From the NCBI GenBank assembly GCA_946499505.1, contig CAMMSL010000015.1, positions 1 through 61,023 of the forward strand: DNA of 61,023 bases, given 5' to 3'. Origin of the DNA: an uncultured Lachnoclostridium sp. GTDB lineage: Bacteria; Bacillota; Clostridia; Lachnospirales; Lachnospiraceae. Positions within the stretch are counted from its first letter, which is position 1; the number at the start of each line of letters is the position of its first letter. The position numbers were made by a program, and so were the translations under genes. Positions 34,860-42,541 of this stretch are shown here, piece after piece. The notes under the pieces were generated by a model that saw only the letters and a list, made by a program, of their open reading frames with translations, was not told the DNA's origin and ran no database searches.

Positions 34860-35554
34860 TCAGGAAATCACACGACGGGGATAAAGAGGCGAGAGAACAG
34901 CTCGTAGAGGAAAATATCGGCCTGATCTGGTGTGTTGTAAAACGTTTCGGCGGGCGCGGTGTGGAGACGGAGGATCTCTTCCAGATTGGGAGTATCGGTC
35001 TGCTCAAGGCAATCGATAAATTTGACTTGTCTTATGATGTGAAATTTTCCACTTATGCGGTACCTATGATCTCCGGAGAGATCAAGCGTTTTTTGCGGGA
35101 TGATGGGATGATCAAGGTCAGCCGTTCTCTAAAAGAGCTTGCGTACAAAAGCCTTAAGGCAGGAGAAAAATTAACGGACAGGCTGGGAAGAGAGCCTACG
35201 ATGGAAGAACTATCAGAAGAATTAGGGGTTGAGAAAGAAGAACTGGTACAGGCGATGGAGGCAGGCGGAGAGGTGGACTCTCTCTACCGGCCGATCCACC
35301 AGAAAGAGGGAAGTGAAATCCGGCTTCTCGATAAGATCGAGGAAAAGGAAAAAAGTGAGGACAAGATTCTTGACCGGCTGGTGTTAAAAGAACTGCTGGA
35401 AACCTTAAATGCAGAGGAACGCCAACTCATTTATCTGCGCTATTTCGCTGACAGGACGCAGTCTGATGTTGGGAAGATCATGGGAATATCTCAGGTGCAG
35501 GTGTCCAGGATGGAAAAACGGATCATGGAGAATCTGAAAAAAAGAGGAACATAG
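34838..35554 (+). CDS. sigF: Forespore RNA polymerase sigma factor sigma F
   Basis: This 238-residue sigma-70-family factor directs early forespore transcription. It shows region 2 (DLFQIGSIGLLKAIDKFD, KFSTYAVPMISGEIKRFLRDDG), region 3, and region 4 (LIYLRYFADRTQSDVGKIMGISQVQVSRMEKRI). It is translationally coupled to spoIIAB by a 22-base overlap. A small membrane-protein gene and spoVAA-spoVAB follow after 114 bases. Confidence 0.95.
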   Translation: MDHTIALIRKSHDGDKEAREQLVEENIGLIWCVVKRFGGRGVETEDLFQIGSIGLLKAIDKFDLSYDVKFSTYAVPMISGEIKRFLRDDGMIKVSRSLKELAYKSLKAGEKLTDRLGREPTMEELSEELGVEKEELVQAMEAGGEVDSLYRPIHQKEGSEIRLLDKIEEKEKSEDKILDRLVLKELLETLNAEERQLIYLRYFADRTQSDVGKIMGISQVQVSRMEKRIMENLKKRGT

Positions 35555-35592
35555 CGGTCATGCCGGCAAGAATCTGAAAATTGCTCTGTCAT

Positions 35593-35645
35593 GTATATTT
35601 TCGGCGGAAAGCAGGATACTAATCGTTAGAAAACGAAATTAGTAT
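35593..35645 (+). promoter_or_regulatory. Possible forespore promoter and hairpin before the spoVA genes
   Basis: GTATA (35593-35597) and, 16 bases on, GGATACTAAT (35614-35623) loosely resemble a sigma-F/sigma-G promoter. ATACTAATCGTT (35616-35627) and AACG...ATTAGTAT (35632-35645) form a hairpin with a two-base bulge at the expected start. No T-run follows. The promoter match is partial. Confidence 0.3.
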
Positions 35646-35668
35646 TAACAGTACAAGGACGGGTGGAC

Positions 35669-35899
35669 ATGATGGATGACGGACAGAAAAAAATATGGAT
35701 ATGCCTGCTTATTGTCGTTTTGGCAGCAGTCGTGATCGGTATCCTATATTATTTCAGTACGCCGACAGAGCACAGCAGCGAGGGATTCCTGATTCGGGCA
35801 GCGCATGGGCAATGCGAAGCAGCGGCTCCGGCAGCAACTTCGGAAGAAGCATGCAGGCGTGTGATTCTTCTGTCAGAGGAGGATAATAATGGCATCTGA
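35669..35899 (+). CDS. Small single-pass membrane protein between sigF and spoVAA
   Basis: This 76-residue protein starts at ATG 35669, nine bases after AAGGA; a GTG at 35663 and an ATG at 35672 are also in frame. One membrane helix (about 10-30, WICLLIVVLAAVVIGILYYF) is followed by an Ala-rich soluble tail with two Cys residues. The last 11 bases overlap spoVAA. I do not recognise the family. The position inside the spoIIA-spoVA cluster suggests forespore expression and a membrane role in sporulation. Confidence 0.65.
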   Translation: MMDDGQKKIWICLLIVVLAAVVIGILYYFSTPTEHSSEGFLIRAAHGQCEAAAPAATSEEACRRVILLSEEDNNGI

Positions 35900-36554
35900 G
35901 AACAAGATACTCTATATCAAGGGTGACCGCGATGTGGAAGTGACAAAACCGGATGTAACGCTTGGAGATCTTCTGAGTATGGAGTGTACGGACAAGCTGA
36001 TGCTGGCGAAGATCAAGACACTTAAGATCATCAGATTTAAGAAGAGTGGAAGACAGAGATGCGTAGTCTCGGTGCTTAAGATCATAGCCTGTATCCATGA
36101 AAAGTTTCCGGAAGCAGATGTCCAGAATCTGGGAGAGTCAGATATCATCGTGACCTATGAAGATCAGAAAACTCCTGCTCTTGCCTGGCATATCATAAAG
36201 ACAGTATTTGTGGCGGCGGTGACATTTTTCGGAGCGGCTTTTTCTATTATGGCATTTAATAATGACGTAGATGTAACGAAACTATTCGGACAGATCTATG
36301 AGTTTGTCACCGGGCAGGAGGCAGGCGGGTTTACGGTACTGGAAATCGCATATTCTATGGGGGTTACCGCGGGAATCCTGATCTTCTTTAATCATTTTGG
36401 CAAGAAGCGCTTTACTGTGGACCCGACTCCCATGGAGATCCAGATGAGGCTGTACGAGAATGATATTCAGACGACACTGATCGAGAATTCGGAGCGGAGA
36501 GGAGAGGAAATCGATGTGGGCACAACAGATACTTCTGGCAGCAATCGGAATTAG
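35889..36554 (+). CDS. spoVAA: Stage V sporulation protein AA
   Basis: This 221-residue protein matches SpoVAA in length and layout: an N-terminal soluble domain of about 95 residues (ILYIKGDRDVEVTKPDVTLGDLLSM) and two membrane helices in the second half (IIKTVFVAAVTFFGAAFSIMAFN; MGVTAGILIFFNHFG) followed by DPTPMEIQMRLYE. SpoVA proteins move dipicolinic acid into and out of the spore. The SD AGAGGAGG precedes the ATG. It overlaps spoVAB by 41 bases. Confidence 0.9.
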   Translation: MASENKILYIKGDRDVEVTKPDVTLGDLLSMECTDKLMLAKIKTLKIIRFKKSGRQRCVVSVLKIIACIHEKFPEADVQNLGESDIIVTYEDQKTPALAWHIIKTVFVAAVTFFGAAFSIMAFNNDVDVTKLFGQIYEFVTGQEAGGFTVLEIAYSMGVTAGILIFFNHFGKKRFTVDPTPMEIQMRLYENDIQTTLIENSERRGEEIDVGTTDTSGSNRN

Positions 36555-36930
36555 CGCAGGGGTCGCCGTGTCAGGCGGCCTTTTTTCTTTGATCGTAGAA
36601 TTAGGAGTGATCGCGGACTTTGCCGACCGGACACATACCGGGGACAAAGTGCTCTTCTATGAAGACTGCACGGCGGCAGGGGGAATTCTTGGAAACATAA
36701 TCTATGTATTCCATATAGGGATTCCGGCGGGAGACTGGGGACTGGGAATTTTCGGAATCTTCGCCGGGATTTTTGTCGGATGCTGGGCCATGGCTCTGGC
36801 GGAGATACTGAACGTGTTTCCCGTATTTATGCGCCGCGTCCGGATTGTGCGGTATATGTCCGCCTTTGTGATCAGTCTGGCAGTAGGAAAAGGGCTGGGC
36901 GCATGCCTGTTCTTCTTTCAGGGGTGGTGA
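36514..36930 (+). CDS. spoVAB: Stage V sporulation protein AB
   Basis: This 138-residue protein has about four membrane helices and matches SpoVAB (ISAGVAVSGGLFSLIVELGVI, then GCWAMALAEILNVFPVFMRR, which is strongly conserved). It begins inside spoVAA. The core channel genes spoVAC, spoVAD and spoVAE are not in this window, so the spoVA set is split in this genome. Confidence 0.9.
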   Translation: MWAQQILLAAIGISAGVAVSGGLFSLIVELGVIADFADRTHTGDKVLFYEDCTAAGGILGNIIYVFHIGIPAGDWGLGIFGIFAGIFVGCWAMALAEILNVFPVFMRRVRIVRYMSAFVISLAVGKGLGACLFFFQGW

Positions 36931-37022
36931 ATCGCTGAATGTTTTGTGATGAATGTAATAAAACTTTCATAAAATGTATTTACGAAAATTTTACTTACAT
37001 TTTATGGATTCATGATATCGGT

Positions 37023-37044
37023 TTGACGTCAAGCTCTTTATAAT
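37023..37044 (+). promoter_or_regulatory. Probable promoter of the ECF operon with internal palindrome
   Basis: TATAAT lies at 37039-37044. The perfect palindrome TTGACGTCAA (37023-37032) sits just upstream, within the spacer. No good -35 exists at 17 bases, which suggests an activated promoter or repression at the palindrome. Confidence 0.4.
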
Positions 37045-37052
37045 ATGGACTA

Positions 37053-37100
37053 ACAGTTCAGTCATCAATTCGGTTTTACGAATGGCGCGGGCAGAACTGT
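37053..37100. repeat. Short copy of an inverted repeat element in the ECF leader
   Basis: Arms ACAGTTC (37053-37059) and GAACTGT (37094-37100) enclose an inner hairpin ATTCG/CGAAT (37068-37072 and 37079-37083). The right 22 bases, read on the minus strand, match 21 of 22 with the left end of the larger element at 56589-56747. The left 14 bases match 13 of 14 with that element's other end. It begins about where transcription of the ECF operon should start, so it may also fold in the leader RNA. Confidence 0.65.
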
Positions 37101-37138
37101 TCAACCGATAACTAAGAGAGTAAATGGAGGAAACAATC

Positions 37139-37978
37139 ATGAATCCACAGAACAAGATTTCACAGTCACAGAAATTAATGGTATTTGTTCTTTCAATGTC
37201 ACTTTATGGACTGGCTACTTTATTTACAGAGCTGATCCCGTCTTTTCAGGTCGGTATCGTGGAATTCTCAGTCGAGTATTTCCTGTTTATTCCGCTGACA
37301 CTGGCTATGCTCTTTGATCCGCTCTCCGCAGGCCTCGGGGCTGCAACCGGAGAACTTGTCTTCAGTGAGATCATGCTGGGACAGTTCGGAGGTCTTGGCG
37401 AGCTGGAAAAATTCCTAACCGTTACGATCGGTGTGTATGTTGCAGGCCGCCTCGTAAAAAATCCGAGAAACCGTGCGGCTGTCGCAGGTGCTTCCATCTT
37501 CGGTGTATTTCTTCAGCTCTTTATGGGAACCGTGGTGGATATCCTGAAGGTACAGTTTGCAGTGGAAGACTTTGAGGCTGTTGCAGGACTTCCGGAAAGT
37601 GTATTTGCCACAGAAGGATTCGCCTGTCTTAACGACCTGCTGTTCTCAGGCATCCTCTTCTGTATGCTGCCGACCATGTTCCTTGTACCGAAGCTCTACG
37701 GCAAGATCGAGCCGCTGCTCGGCATGAAGCCGCGTGATGAGAAGACGATGACAGGGAGCGCGCTTTCTGCAAAATCTATCGTACTCTGTCTCGTGGGATT
37801 CGCAGTCGCGATCGTGGCACAGCTTCTGGCAAAAGGCGGATATGCGCTGATCGACTGGGAGGCAGCATGGGCTGAGAGCACAACAGCGATCATAATTGCG
37901 ATTGTTGTGGCAGCAGTTGTTGCCCTGATCGTGTTCGGTGTGATCCGCAGTCGAGCAAAGAACAGACAGACAGCATAA
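37139..37978 (+). CDS. Putative ECF transporter substrate-binding (S) component
   Basis: This 279-residue membrane protein has about six helices in the first 200 residues (FVLSMSLYGLATLFTELI; YFLFIPLTLAMLFDPLSAGLGAATGE; FLTVTIGVYVAGRLV) and an extra helix near the C-terminus (IIIAIVVAAVVALIVFGVI) with a basic tail. The ATG at 37139 is chosen because GGAGG lies eight bases upstream; an ATG at 37124 precedes that SD. It is followed by a double ATPase and a T-type permease, the YkoE-YkoD-YkoC layout, so it should be the vitamin- or metabolite-specific subunit. I cannot assign the substrate. Confidence 0.72.
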   Translation: MNPQNKISQSQKLMVFVLSMSLYGLATLFTELIPSFQVGIVEFSVEYFLFIPLTLAMLFDPLSAGLGAATGELVFSEIMLGQFGGLGELEKFLTVTIGVYVAGRLVKNPRNRAAVAGASIFGVFLQLFMGTVVDILKVQFAVEDFEAVAGLPESVFATEGFACLNDLLFSGILFCMLPTMFLVPKLYGKIEPLLGMKPRDEKTMTGSALSAKSIVLCLVGFAVAIVAQLLAKGGYALIDWEAAWAESTTAIIIAIVVAAVVALIVFGVIRSRAKNRQTA

Positions 37979-38036
37979 GGATAAGTAACAGAAAGTATAC
38001 GAATTTAGAGATAACGTAACAGGAAGGTGCCCGCAA

Positions 38037-39764
38037 GTGAGTATTATAGAGATCAAAAATCTTACATTTACATACCCGGGGGCATCAGAGCCGACATTAA
38101 AAAATGCATCAGCAGTGATTGAAAAGGGGGATTTCCTTGCGATCGTTGGAAACAACGGCTGCGGGAAATCTACTCTTTGTAAGACATTAAACGGCCTGAT
38201 CCCTCACTTTATCGTCGGTGATATGGACGGCGACGTCATCATCGACGGATTGAATACAAAAGAACAGGAGATCGGCACGCTGGCCCGCAAGGTAGGATAT
38301 GTCTATCAGGATTTTGAAAATCAGATCGTATGTCCTACCGTGCTGGAAGACGCCTCTTATGCGTGTCTAAATTATGCCATGCCGGACTATGAAGAAAAAG
38401 GGAAAAAAGCGCTGCATGTCTGCGGCCTTTCTTCCAAAATCGGAGATTATGTGTGGCAGCTCTCGGGAGGACAGAAGCACCTTCTTGCTCTGGCAGGAAC
38501 CGCGGCGTTAAGCCCGGATATCCTGATTCTCGACGAACCCATCGCCCAGCTGGATCCCGCCCATGCGGACGGCATCTATGAGGTGTTGAAGGAACTGAAT
38601 GAGAAATACGGCAAGACCATTATCGTGATCGAGCATCACACAGACTACATAGTAAAATACTGTAAGGACGTCATGCTCCTGAAAGACGGAGGTGTACAGT
38701 GGGTACTGCCTGCAAAAGAAGCTATGCGCCGTACAGACGAACTGCAGGGGTGCAATATCTTTCCGCCGCAGGTAGCAATCGCAGCCGAGCGCATGATCGA
38801 TGCGGGACTTCTCCCGAAAGAGCCGTTCCTTCAGAAAGAAGAGGAACTGCCGGTGGATGTGGCGGAGGGAGTCCGCGTATTTACGCCTTATCTTAAAAAT
38901 AAAGGCCCGGCGTACAAGCAGCCATTGAAAAGGGAGCTGAAGAGAGAGCCGATCGTTGACTTTAAGAATGTGACGGTAAAATACCGTGCAGTCAAAGGCG
39001 AACCGCCGAAGATCTTTGACGACTTTTCCATTCAGATCGGAAAGGGAGAGAAAATAGCCCTGATCGGTTCCAACGGCGCCGGAAAATCTACGATGCTCAA
39101 GATGATGATGGGCCTGATCCGTCCGGAATCCGGCCAGGTACTTCTAAACGACCGGCCCACTGCGGATCTTCCGAAAGAGGAACTGGGACGTACGATCTCT
39201 ATGGTGTATCAGAATCCAGAAGAAATGTTTATCAAAGATTCTATTCGCAAGGATATCGAGTACGCTATGATGGTAAGAAAGGTCGAAGATTATCAGAAGA
39301 GGACGGATGAACTGCTTGAGATGTTCCGACTCACAGATCTGCAGGACCGGGATGGCAGGCTGCTATCCGGCGGACAGATGCGGCGTGCTTCCCTTGCCAT
39401 CGGAATCGCACTGCAGCCGGAGATCCTGCTCCTCGACGAGCCGACGGCTAATCTTGACATTGCAACCAGACGGGAGATCATGAAGACGCTGCAGATGCTC
39501 AAAGGAATCACAGACACGGTGGTGATCGCTACCCATGATATGCAGCTTGTGTGCGACTGGGCGGAGCGCCTGATCGTCCTCTCTGCCGGATATGTGATCG
39601 CGGACGGGACGAAAGAAGAGATCTTCGCCGATATGTATGTCCGTCAGCAGGTGGGAATCCGGCCGCCTCAGATCTGCGATATGGGCCGGGCTCTGGGGAT
39701 CGAGAATCCGTGCTTTACGATCGATGAATTCATGGAATATTTCCGAGGTGAAAAATATGCGTAA
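38037..39764 (+). CDS. ECF transporter double ATPase (YkoD type)
   Basis: This 575-residue protein is two fused ECF ATPases. NBD1 (about 1-230) has GNNGCGKST, LSGGQKHLLAL and ILILDEPIAQLD. NBD2 (about 305-540) has GSNGAGKST, LSGGQMRRASL and ILLLDEPTANLD. The GTG start follows AGGAAGG. Single-chain double ATPases are usual for dedicated ECF systems. The stop overlaps the start of the T-component gene by eight bases. Confidence 0.9.
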   Translation: MSIIEIKNLTFTYPGASEPTLKNASAVIEKGDFLAIVGNNGCGKSTLCKTLNGLIPHFIVGDMDGDVIIDGLNTKEQEIGTLARKVGYVYQDFENQIVCPTVLEDASYACLNYAMPDYEEKGKKALHVCGLSSKIGDYVWQLSGGQKHLLALAGTAALSPDILILDEPIAQLDPAHADGIYEVLKELNEKYGKTIIVIEHHTDYIVKYCKDVMLLKDGGVQWVLPAKEAMRRTDELQGCNIFPPQVAIAAERMIDAGLLPKEPFLQKEEELPVDVAEGVRVFTPYLKNKGPAYKQPLKRELKREPIVDFKNVTVKYRAVKGEPPKIFDDFSIQIGKGEKIALIGSNGAGKSTMLKMMMGLIRPESGQVLLNDRPTADLPKEELGRTISMVYQNPEEMFIKDSIRKDIEYAMMVRKVEDYQKRTDELLEMFRLTDLQDRDGRLLSGGQMRRASLAIGIALQPEILLLDEPTANLDIATRREIMKTLQMLKGITDTVVIATHDMQLVCDWAERLIVLSAGYVIADGTKEEIFADMYVRQQVGIRPPQICDMGRALGIENPCFTIDEFMEYFRGEKYA

Positions 39765-40581
39765 ACTTTCAGAGAATATATTAGATAAATTTTCTATGGA
39801 TTTCCTGAGAAATCAGGTGCTCAAGAATGCCTACGGCAATGATGATACCGTGATCGCCAAAATGGATCCGCGCATCCTTCTTGTCTGGTATCTGTTCTTC
39901 GGGCTTGTTCCGTGGTTCTTAAACGATGTAGTCCTGCTGCTGGGAATTTTCCTTTTTGTGGCGCTCACCACCCGTGCTGCGAAGGTGGCGCCGCTGGTTC
40001 TCTTTTTGTTCTGCATCGGCGTATTTTCACAGACCGGTTATCTCTTTATTGTGGCACTGTTTTTTGGCGGCAATACGGAAACCATTGCGCCATTGCTTGT
40101 GATGACGCTGAAAGTGGCGGCTGTGTCCCTTGCGTCCATCACCGTATTTTCCGGACTTGACCCGGACCGTCTGGCAAACGGTCTGCTCTGGTTCGGGTGC
40201 CCGGGACAGCTTTCTTTCAGTATATCTTTCGCCTACCGCATCCTGCCGGTTTTGATGGAGGAGTTCCAGAATATTCTTCTGTCCTACCGCCTCAGAGGCA
40301 ATCCGCCCCACAGGAACGGACTGATCGGGAAGATCCGGTATCTGTGCTATCAGGTAAAGATGATCATTCAGTCATTTTATCCGCTGATGCTCAATACGGC
40401 GAAGCGGTCCAGAACAACAGTGGAGGCGCTGGAGCTGAGGGGATACCGTTATTCCATTCAGAACCCTGAGGTAAAGAAGATGAAGCTGTCCATGCTGAAA
40501 GTGACTCAGGCGGATATCATCTTCGTCTGCATCTCAGCGGCGTGGGTATGCGTATGTGTCGGTCTGTCTGTCGTACTGTAA
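39757..40581 (+). CDS. ECF transporter transmembrane (T) component
   Basis: This 274-residue EcfT/CbiQ-family protein couples ATP hydrolysis to the S component. The ATG at 39757 is preceded by GAGGTG and overlaps the ATPase gene. It has about five membrane helices. A cytoplasmic coupling region shows SYRLRGNPPH and, near 230, RSRTTVEALELRGYR, which is the Ala-Arg-Gly-type coupling motif region of EcfT. A hairpin without T-run (40589-40630) follows. Confidence 0.88.
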   Translation: MRKLSENILDKFSMDFLRNQVLKNAYGNDDTVIAKMDPRILLVWYLFFGLVPWFLNDVVLLLGIFLFVALTTRAAKVAPLVLFLFCIGVFSQTGYLFIVALFFGGNTETIAPLLVMTLKVAAVSLASITVFSGLDPDRLANGLLWFGCPGQLSFSISFAYRILPVLMEEFQNILLSYRLRGNPPHRNGLIGKIRYLCYQVKMIIQSFYPLMLNTAKRSRTTVEALELRGYRYSIQNPEVKKMKLSMLKVTQADIIFVCISAAWVCVCVGLSVVL

Positions 40582-40588
40582 GGACAGC

Positions 40589-40630
40589 AGCATCAGTGTG
40601 CAGGCATATTGCTCCTTGTACGCTGATGCT
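40589..40630 (+). terminator. Hairpin after the ECF operon
   Basis: AGCATCAGTGT (40589-40599) pairs with ACGCTGATGCT (40620-40630), allowing one G-U pair. It lies right after the ECF T-component stop. No T-run follows, so termination is uncertain. Confidence 0.4.
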
Positions 40631-40667
40631 ATGTGGAATAGAAACACAGGAAGGATGAGAAAGAAAC

Positions 40668-41465
40668 ATGAAAATTGATTTTCACACACACGGGAAACTG
40701 GCAAAGAAGCTTCCCTTTTCAAAAGAATATACGGACTGGCTCTTCCGGGAGGCACAGAAATCCGGATTGGACGCACTCTGCCTGACAGAGCATTTCAACA
40801 CGCTGGGCTTTCAGGAGGTGTACCGATATATATCTGGCCGGTGTACAAGAGAAGGAGATTCTCTTGTGACAGAGAGCGGATTCCGCATCTTTCCGGGTAT
40901 GGAGACAGATATAGCGGAAGGCGGACATACACTGATCATCGGCCCTATGGAGTGCATCCTGGAAATGAACCAGCGTCTGGAACCGAATAAAGAGAAAGGA
41001 AAATTCCTGACCTTTGAAAAGCTGGCTGAGCTGGTGGAAGAGTATCCGGTCATATTCGGTGCTGGACATCCGTACAGAGACGGCGGGCATATACCGGAGC
41101 TGCCACAGAAAATGCTGGAGAAATTCTTCTTTCTCGATGTAAACGGCAAAGACCTGGCCAGAGACTGTGACGGTACATGGGAGAAAATGAGGGCGCTCTC
41201 CCGTAAGCTTGACCGTCCGCTGGTGGCGGGAAGCGACACCCATCAGTCTTTCCAGTACGGCTGTGTCTGGAACGAATTCAGACAGACGGTCCATACGGTG
41301 CAGGATCTGGCGGCAGAGATTACAAATGGCGCGTATGAGATCCGGATGTCTGATTCACTTGCATTTAAAGTAGAGTCGGCGGGAATCTTAAAGCGCGCAC
41401 TAAAAGAAATCGATGCGCTGGGCGGAGACTATGTATCCGTGCTGCTGAAAGGGGCAGAGATATAA
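40668..41465 (+). CDS. PHP-domain metal-dependent phosphoesterase
   Basis: This 265-residue PHP-fold hydrolase has metal-binding motifs DFHTH (4-8), TEHF (near 44), GMETDI, GAGHPYRDGG and, near the C-terminus, GSDTH. Family members cleave phosphoester bonds such as histidinol phosphate or 3',5'-nucleotide phosphates; the substrate here is unknown. The SD AAGGATG is weak. It may be co-transcribed with the ECF genes 86 bases upstream. It ends at a bidirectional terminator shared with the convergent RpiR gene. Confidence 0.85.
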   Translation: MKIDFHTHGKLAKKLPFSKEYTDWLFREAQKSGLDALCLTEHFNTLGFQEVYRYISGRCTREGDSLVTESGFRIFPGMETDIAEGGHTLIIGPMECILEMNQRLEPNKEKGKFLTFEKLAELVEEYPVIFGAGHPYRDGGHIPELPQKMLEKFFFLDVNGKDLARDCDGTWEKMRALSRKLDRPLVAGSDTHQSFQYGCVWNEFRQTVHTVQDLAAEITNGAYEIRMSDSLAFKVESAGILKRALKEIDALGGDYVSVLLKGAEI

Positions 41466-41470
41466 AGAAG

Positions 41471-41499
41471 CGGAGATCCTATCTCGGGATCTCCGTTTT
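41471..41499. terminator. Bidirectional terminator between PHP and RpiR genes
   Basis: CGGAGATCC (41471-41479) pairs with GGATCTCCG (41487-41495) and is followed by TTTT on the plus strand. On the minus strand CTTCTTTATA follows. The hairpin overlaps the last codons of the RpiR-family gene. Confidence 0.75.
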
Positions 41500-42321
41500 A
41501 TAATGTTCTTTTAATTTATACAGGCAGTCCAGCTGTTCAGAAGATGTTGCACCCAGCTTTGCTCCCAGCATTACTACAAGGGCATCGAGCAGAGCGGCCG
41601 GAGCTGCCATGGAATGATATTCCGACGGCTCGCCCCGGAAGACGAACAGCGGGATGACTGCCTCCTGCTCCAGCGAGTGATACAGACGACTTGTGAAAAA
41701 GATACATTTATAATGAATCTTCTTTTGATAATCAAGAATCACGGCAGCCTCTTTCGGTGTTTTCTGGAAGCCGAATAGGATTACCAGATCTTTTTCTGTA
41801 AAGAAATTCATATATTCAAAAAGTTCCGAGCTCCCGGCCGGGAGGCGGATGACTTTTTTTCCGAAGCGGTTCAGCCGGAATTTGAGCAGCTCGGCCATGG
41901 AAACTGCCGCTCCTTTTGCATAGAGGTAGATTGTGTCGGATGACAGAATGGTGTCTGCGGCTTTTTCGAGCATATTTTCATCCAGAAATTCAAGTGTTTT
42001 TTCAATACAGTACTGCTGGCGGCGAAGAAATCCTTCCGGTGTATTGGAGGATTCACTGCCCAGCGTGGAATTCAGCTTCCCGGCCGGCGGATTTTCCTCT
42101 GCTACATGCCGGAGAACGGCACTCTTCAGTTCTTTAAAATCAGCATAGCCGCAGTGTCTGGCAAACCGCGATACAGTCGGCTCTGAACTGCCGATGCACC
42201 GTGCTACATCGCCGATGCTCATGCGGATGAATTCCTGTGGGCTGGCGATGATATAATCGATGATTTTTTTCTCGGTCTTTGTAAAATGGACGTCGTTTTT
42301 TACAAAATAGATTTCAGTCAT
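41479..42321 (-). CDS. RpiR/MurR-family transcriptional regulator
   Basis: This 280-residue regulator has an N-terminal RpiR helix-turn-helix (IGDVARCIGSSEPTVSRFARHCGYADFKELK) and a C-terminal SIS domain (about 110-270) that usually binds a phosphosugar. The ATG at 42321 is chosen because GAGGAG lies eight bases upstream; an upstream in-frame ATG at 42387 lacks a good SD. It is divergent from the large MacB-type ABC gene and could regulate it or itself. RpiR proteins often control amino-sugar or pentose genes, none of which are adjacent. Confidence 0.88.
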   Translation of the reverse strand: MTEIYFVKNDVHFTKTEKKIIDYIIASPQEFIRMSIGDVARCIGSSEPTVSRFARHCGYADFKELKSAVLRHVAEENPPAGKLNSTLGSESSNTPEGFLRRQQYCIEKTLEFLDENMLEKAADTILSSDTIYLYAKGAAVSMAELLKFRLNRFGKKVIRLPAGSSELFEYMNFFTEKDLVILFGFQKTPKEAAVILDYQKKIHYKCIFFTSRLYHSLEQEAVIPLFVFRGEPSEYHSMAAPAALLDALVVMLGAKLGATSSEQLDCLYKLKEHYKTEIPR

Positions 42322-42430
42322 AACGAAACTCCTCTGTCGGAAATATTTCTTATCATAGCACACAAATGGGAAGAAAGGGTAAAGCACAGATATAAAGTGT
42401 GTAAAATTGAAAAAAACGCCAGGAAAGAAT

Positions 42431-42482
42431 CGTATTTATTTACTTTATGCACAGTGACAAATACGTTGTAATTCGCTATAAT
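42431..42482 (+). promoter_or_regulatory. Promoter of the MacB-type ABC gene with inverted repeat
   Basis: GTGACA (42454-42459), a 17-base spacer and TATAAT (42477-42482) form a good sigma-A promoter. CGTATTT (42431-42437) and AAATACG (42459-42465) are inverted arms around the -35 and could be an operator. Confidence 0.65.
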
Positions 42483-42541
42483 ATCAACATTGAGGGTTGG
42501 GGCGGAATTTGACGCTTGAAACTGTGAAAGGAGATGTAGAA

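Noticed and set aside
37053..37138. Known riboswitch class in the ECF leader
   Set aside because: I looked for TPP, FMN, preQ1, THF and cobalamin consensus sequences and found none. The structure is better explained by the repeat shared with 56.6 kb.
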